Source: Rhinopomastus cyanomelas (Eukaryota; Chordata; Aves; Bucerotiformes; Rhinopomastidae). Taken from it: a DNA stretch of 64,000 bases. Under the pieces are notes generated by a model. It was not told where the DNA came from and searched no databases. It saw nothing but the letters and a program-made list of their open reading frames with translations. Shown in pieces: positions 60,538-64,000 of the stretch (position 1 is the first letter of the stretch; every line of letters starts with the position of its first letter). The stretch covers positions 29,217-93,216 of the forward strand of contig VXBP01003499.1 in assembly GCA_013400115.1 (NCBI GenBank). The letters run 5' to 3'. A program made the translations under genes and the position numbers.

Positions 60538-61052
60538 TGTCTCTGAATATTGTGTTCAGTTCTGAGCTCCTCAGTTCAAGAAAGACACTGAACTGTTTGA
60601 GAGAGTCCAGTGCAGAGCCACAAAAATGATGAAGAGAGTAGAACATCTCCTTGATGAGGAAAGGCTGAGGGAGGTGGGTTTCTTTAGCTTGGAGAAAAAG
60701 AGACTGAGGAGTGACCTTATTAATGTTCATAGATACCAAAAGGGTAGGTGTCAGGAGGATGAAGCCAGGCTCTGCTCAGTGGCATCTAGTGATAGGACAA
60801 GGGGCAATGGGTGTAAGCTGGAACACAGGAGGTTCCACATAAATATGAGAAGGAACTTCTTCACAATGGGAGCTGGAGCACTGGAACAGGCTGCCCAGGG
60901 AGGTTGTGGAGTCTCCTTTTCTGGAGACATTTAAAATGCACCCAGACAGGTTCCTGTGGAACTTGATCTAGGTGATCCTGCTGTGGCAGAGGGGTTGGAC
61001 TAGATGATCTTTCGGGGTCACTTCCAATCCCTAGTGTTCTGTGATTCTGTGA
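60538..61052 (+). mobile_element. CR1 LINE, 5'-truncated, with 3' tail
   Basis: GAATATTGTGTTCAGTTCTG, GAGGAAAGGCTGAGGGAGGTGG, GGTAGGTGTCAGGAGGATG, GGCAATGGGTGTAAGCTGG, TTGGACTAGATGATCTTTCGG, then TTCTGTGATTCTGTG. The frame from 60,626 still reads 102 codons, including 'RLREVGFFSLEKKRLRSDL' and 'RRFHINMRRNFFTMGAG'. Close in structure to the 8.1-kb copy. Confidence 0.93.
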
Positions 61053-61499
61053 AATGCAATCTTTGGGTTGAAGTGGCTTTTTTTTGGTCTTTTCTGTTTT
61101 GTCTACTGTATATTGAAAATTCTGACAATTAATTGTCTAGTAGTGAGGCCATGATTTTTAAATGCCAGATCCCTGATACCCACATGAGTTGGGAAGATGA
61201 AGAGAATCAGTGATATATTGATCTGATGACTCTCAACCAGTTATGAGTTTTAGCTAATTTCCTAAATTAGGAAGGTGGCAGGTTTTGAATTTGTGACTAG
61301 GAGAGTGTTGCTGTTTTATTTAGGCGATTCTTAAGCTATTGCTGAGTTGTACTTACACACATCAAGGCATTTACTTCTTCTCATGTTGCTCTGCCAGCAA
61401 GTAAGATGTGGGTGCTCAACAGGCTGTGGATGGCTAAGCTAAGACAACTAAAGGGCTGTATCGCCTTCTGTGTAACACCATGCTCAGCAACTGAAGCGG
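61053..61499. other. Unique sequence / possible LTR U3, no gene seen
   Basis: The part from about 61,390 may be the U3 of the LTR that follows, but homology is too weak to fix a start. Confidence 0.35.
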
Positions 61500-61707
61500 T
61501 GAGAAGAAGGAGGAACAGGGGAAAGCTTGGAATGATGGCACCTTTACAACTTAGTGTTACATCTGATTATATCCTGCTTTCCTGGAACCTCCCTGCAAAT
61601 CAGAATTAATCAATGAATTCCTCATCTTGCTTTGTTTGTGTGTGCAGCTTTTGTTTTACCTATTAAACTGTCTTTATCTCATCTCATGATTTTTTGCACT
61701 TTTGCAA
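61500..61707 (+). mobile_element. Avian ERVL-type LTR, part 1 (U3/R)
   Basis: GGAATGATGGCACC, TCCTGCTTTCCTGGAACC, GAATTCCTCATCTTGCTTTG and TTTACCTATTAAACTGTC. Block order equals the 21.4-kb LTR. Poly(A) signal ATTAAA at 61,662-61,667. Interrupted after GCACTTTTGC. Confidence 0.75.
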
Positions 61708-61928
61708 GATGCATCTGCATCAGCACTAGCAATGGGGTTGGGGTCAGAATTGGGTTTGTACATGTCTCAAGTCATTCTTGTCATTAAAGCTGGTTCAGTT
61801 TTCTTTTCCAACACATAAGTTTCTATCTTTTATTTCTCTTCTCTTTGCCTTTTGCAGAGAGAGAGAGAAGGGCCAATAGAGAGCATCTGTCATTTGCCTT
61901 GGGTCCAACCCAGCCTCAAACTATGACA
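61708..61928 (+). mobile_element. 3' end of a second LTR, inserted in the first
   Basis: CATTAAAGCTGGTTCAG (ATTAAA 61,783-61,788), a T/C-rich tract, AGAGAGAGAGAAGGGCCAATAG, and the end CCAACCCAGCCTCAAACTATGACA. This is a different LTR ending (TGACA) of a type also seen in bird genomes. It separates the two halves of the outer LTR. ACTTTTG occurs on both sides (about 61,699 and 61,931) and might be a duplicated target or coincidence. Confidence 0.6.
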
Positions 61929-62020
61929 ATACTTTTGATTCTCTCCACTCTCCCACTATGGGGTAGTGAGTGAGCAGCTGTGTGGGGCTGAGCTGCTTTT
62001 TGCAGTTAACCCCCCGCACA
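61929..62020 (+). mobile_element. Avian ERVL-type LTR, part 2 (U5 end)
   Basis: TTTTGATTCTCTCCACTCTCC, CACTATGGGGTAGTGAGTGAG, CAGCTGTGTGGGGCTGAGCTG and TTAACCCCCCGCACA, matching TTCTGATTCTCTTCCC...GGCTGAGCTGCCAGC...TTAAGCCACGACA at 21,685-21,767. Confidence 0.78.
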
Positions 62021-64000
62021 AACATACAGGAACTACTGAGGGCTGACACTGCAGTGACTGCAGTGATGCACATCTGATCCCATGGCCAGGCCCAATGCCA
62101 TTTCAAGTTGACCCTTTCTGAGAGTCATTAAGTTCCTTCATCATTTATTTATGTGTTTGTCTCTGGCTTAATGTATAAGGCCCTAGATGATAAAAAAAAG
62201 GTGGGTCTGTTTACTAAAGTGGCTTAAGTTAATGTTTTCCTTCATGATGTGGGTACAACAGGAGCATGCACAGGATGGATAAAGTTGATCAAAGTAGCAA
62301 CCTGATAGCTTTAGAAAGTGAGTCTATTCTTTGGTAGTCTTTCAAAACACCTTTTTTTTGATAACAGTTACCAACAAGAGAATCACAGTTAACGTAAATA
62401 TCTTCCTAGCATTTAATCTGATTTATTCTGGAGTTCAAAAGGATGTATGAAGACGTGAAGATAAGGAGTAGGAAGGATCTCAACTCCCTTCTAAAAGTAA
62501 CTTATTTCAGGAAAACAACTGGTGCTTTCACCATTTCAGTGTTGAACACACACTTCACTTTAACAAGCAACCAGGCCTGAACAGGGAGGTGTAACTAAAG
62601 CCAAAAGAGACAGAAAGAAAACAATTCAACAGCAGGTCTTTTTCTCTTCCATTTCCCCCCTTCCTTCCTGGATGAAACCAATTGCCTGAGCCTGAAATTA
62701 CATGGTAATCTCAAAGCCATTTCTATTCTTTGTGCTGGAACACAGAGATTGCTGCTTACACCTGTTCTACTTTTTTTCACCTTCTGTAAAACAGAAGGCT
62801 TGCAGCAGTGCTATTTTGACAAAGCCTAAAAAAGAAACCAAGAGGCAGAGATGGTGTATATATGCTTTAAAATCTTGTGTGTGGTGCATGGAAATTGCAT
62901 TACAGCAGAGGTGTTTCACTGGAAATAAAACAGGAGTGCTCCTTCTGTGCTAAGCATCCCTTCGAAATGGGAAGCCTAACTGCAATACTGCTGTAAGGAT
63001 AAAGCATAAAGGATTTGGGTCTGAACTGGGACAGGGAACTGAAAACATCTTTACAAAGAAGATATGAACGAGTAGGCAGAAAGCCTTTGGTCCCAGGAAT
63101 TGTGTTGAAGTCCCTGTCAAATTGGATCAGTTTTATATATTACTCAGATTTGAAATTAAATACAGGTCAAAATGAAAAACTAATCAAGGGTGTCCTTTTA
63201 GTTGAACACTAAAGTAAAATGGCAATGGTGAACTTCACAGTAAAGTCAGTAGCAGGAAAACAATTGACTAGGACTAAGTCCTTCTGTTTTCCTTCTCATG
63301 TTGTTCATTATTTTATTGTACATCCTGAATAATGAAGACCTTCTAGTCTTTTTGTCCCATCATTGATAGGAATGATTATGGCTGTGTCTGCCTTTATGTG
63401 TTGACACAGGATAGAGTTCAGTCTAACAATCACTCACGCAGCTACAGGGTAAGAGCAGGTCCTGTTCAGAGGACTACACTCTCGTAAATGGCTACGATAC
63501 AAGTCTGGACAGCAATAACAGAAATGTCTGGACTTTCCCTAACAGAGATGGAACTGGCAGTTATGCTTCTGTGCTCAAAACAGGTTCACTGTCCCACAGA
63601 TAAATAGACACCTTGAAAAAGTGAGTCAACTTTTTCCAAAGAGGGACTGTTTTTTTAAAAGTTAACTTAGAAAATTACTTTTAGGAGTAATAAACCTAAA
63701 TTCTTTCATTATTTCCTTGAGCTCTTCCTCTTGTTCATATTTTCACCCACTGTTTGTCTCAAGAAAACTGGCTGAGGTCAACCATTCTCCATTTGGACAA
63801 GTCCATATGAATGAGGAGAATCCCAATCCCTGGTTGGAAGGCCTCTCTCCATAGCATTTCAAAGTCTCCATGTATGAATACACCCAGCAATTGAGGGAAC
63901 AAGTGGACATGTGGAAGTGTTCCCAGGGTGACGTACTCTTTCCAGGGACTCTTCTTTGTTCCGCTGATGAAGTAATTTAATCAGCTCTAAACCTATTATC
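62021..64000. other. 2 kb unique sequence to the window end, no gene seen
   Basis: AT-rich; short chance frames only; no repeat recognised. Confidence 0.45.

Noticed and set aside
1..64000. CRISPR arrays, operons, phage or bacterial mobile elements
   Set aside because: No regularly spaced direct repeats, no dense coding and no ribosome binding sites; everything points to vertebrate nuclear DNA.

Overview
The window is vertebrate nuclear DNA, almost certainly from a bird. The main evidence is the density of CR1 retrotransposon fragments. These are 5'-truncated copies ending in GATTCTGTGATTCT-type octamer tails, in at least two subfamilies: one with a GATTGGAAGGGACCT / GATCATCTAGTCCAATCC tail and one with a CAATGGTCTTTTCCAACCTAAA-like tail. 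Avian ERV LTRs of recognisable types support this. I found no convincing protein-coding exon, no functional tRNA or rRNA gene, no CRISPR array and no operon-like organisation. The open frames present are short and are explained by chance or by transposon remnants. The best reading is a TE-seeded intergenic or large-intron region.

Layout. 1-2.4 kb is an assembly trouble spot. A 262-bp block (425-686) is repeated at 2113-2374, and single N characters sit at 687 and 2112. The piece between the Ns carries part of a GC-rich minus-strand LTR whose other end lies at 1-200. 2.4-8.1 kb is mostly AT-rich unique sequence with one ancient CR1-like stretch. 8.1-13.8 kb carries several CR1 3' ends and a nested cluster at 12.5-13.1 kb. 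That cluster includes a tRNA-derived SINE with a CR1-like tail, itself split by a CR1 fragment. 16.2-17.4 kb has an ERV-type LTR fragment and a scrambled CR1. 18,245-19,540 is a complete solo LTR with a perfect 5-bp target duplication (AGCTA). 21.4-21.8 kb and 24.3-24.4 kb hold other LTR pieces, and CR1 copies follow at 24.6, 28.2, 29.5, 33.2, 34.6 and 35.9 kb. 39.9-40.8 kb is a truncated sister of the solo LTR abutted by a CR1. 40.8-45.9 kb has no repeat I recognise. At 46.0-47.1 kb an old CR1 has been split by a roughly 400-bp nuclear insertion of mitochondrial ATP6 (NUMT). 49.3 kb holds a very short CR1 with an 8-bp target duplication. 55.2 kb and 60.5 kb hold further CR1s, 57.2-58.25 kb a minus-strand LTR, and 61.4-62.0 kb two interleaved LTR fragments.

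No genes act together here. The content is a record of CR1 retrotransposition, SINE hitch-hiking on CR1 machinery, ERV insertion with LTR-LTR recombination, and capture of mitochondrial DNA. No previously undescribed coding system is supported. The points most worth checking are the NUMT inside a CR1, the CR1-interrupted SINE, the solo-LTR family, and the contig-order error at the left edge.
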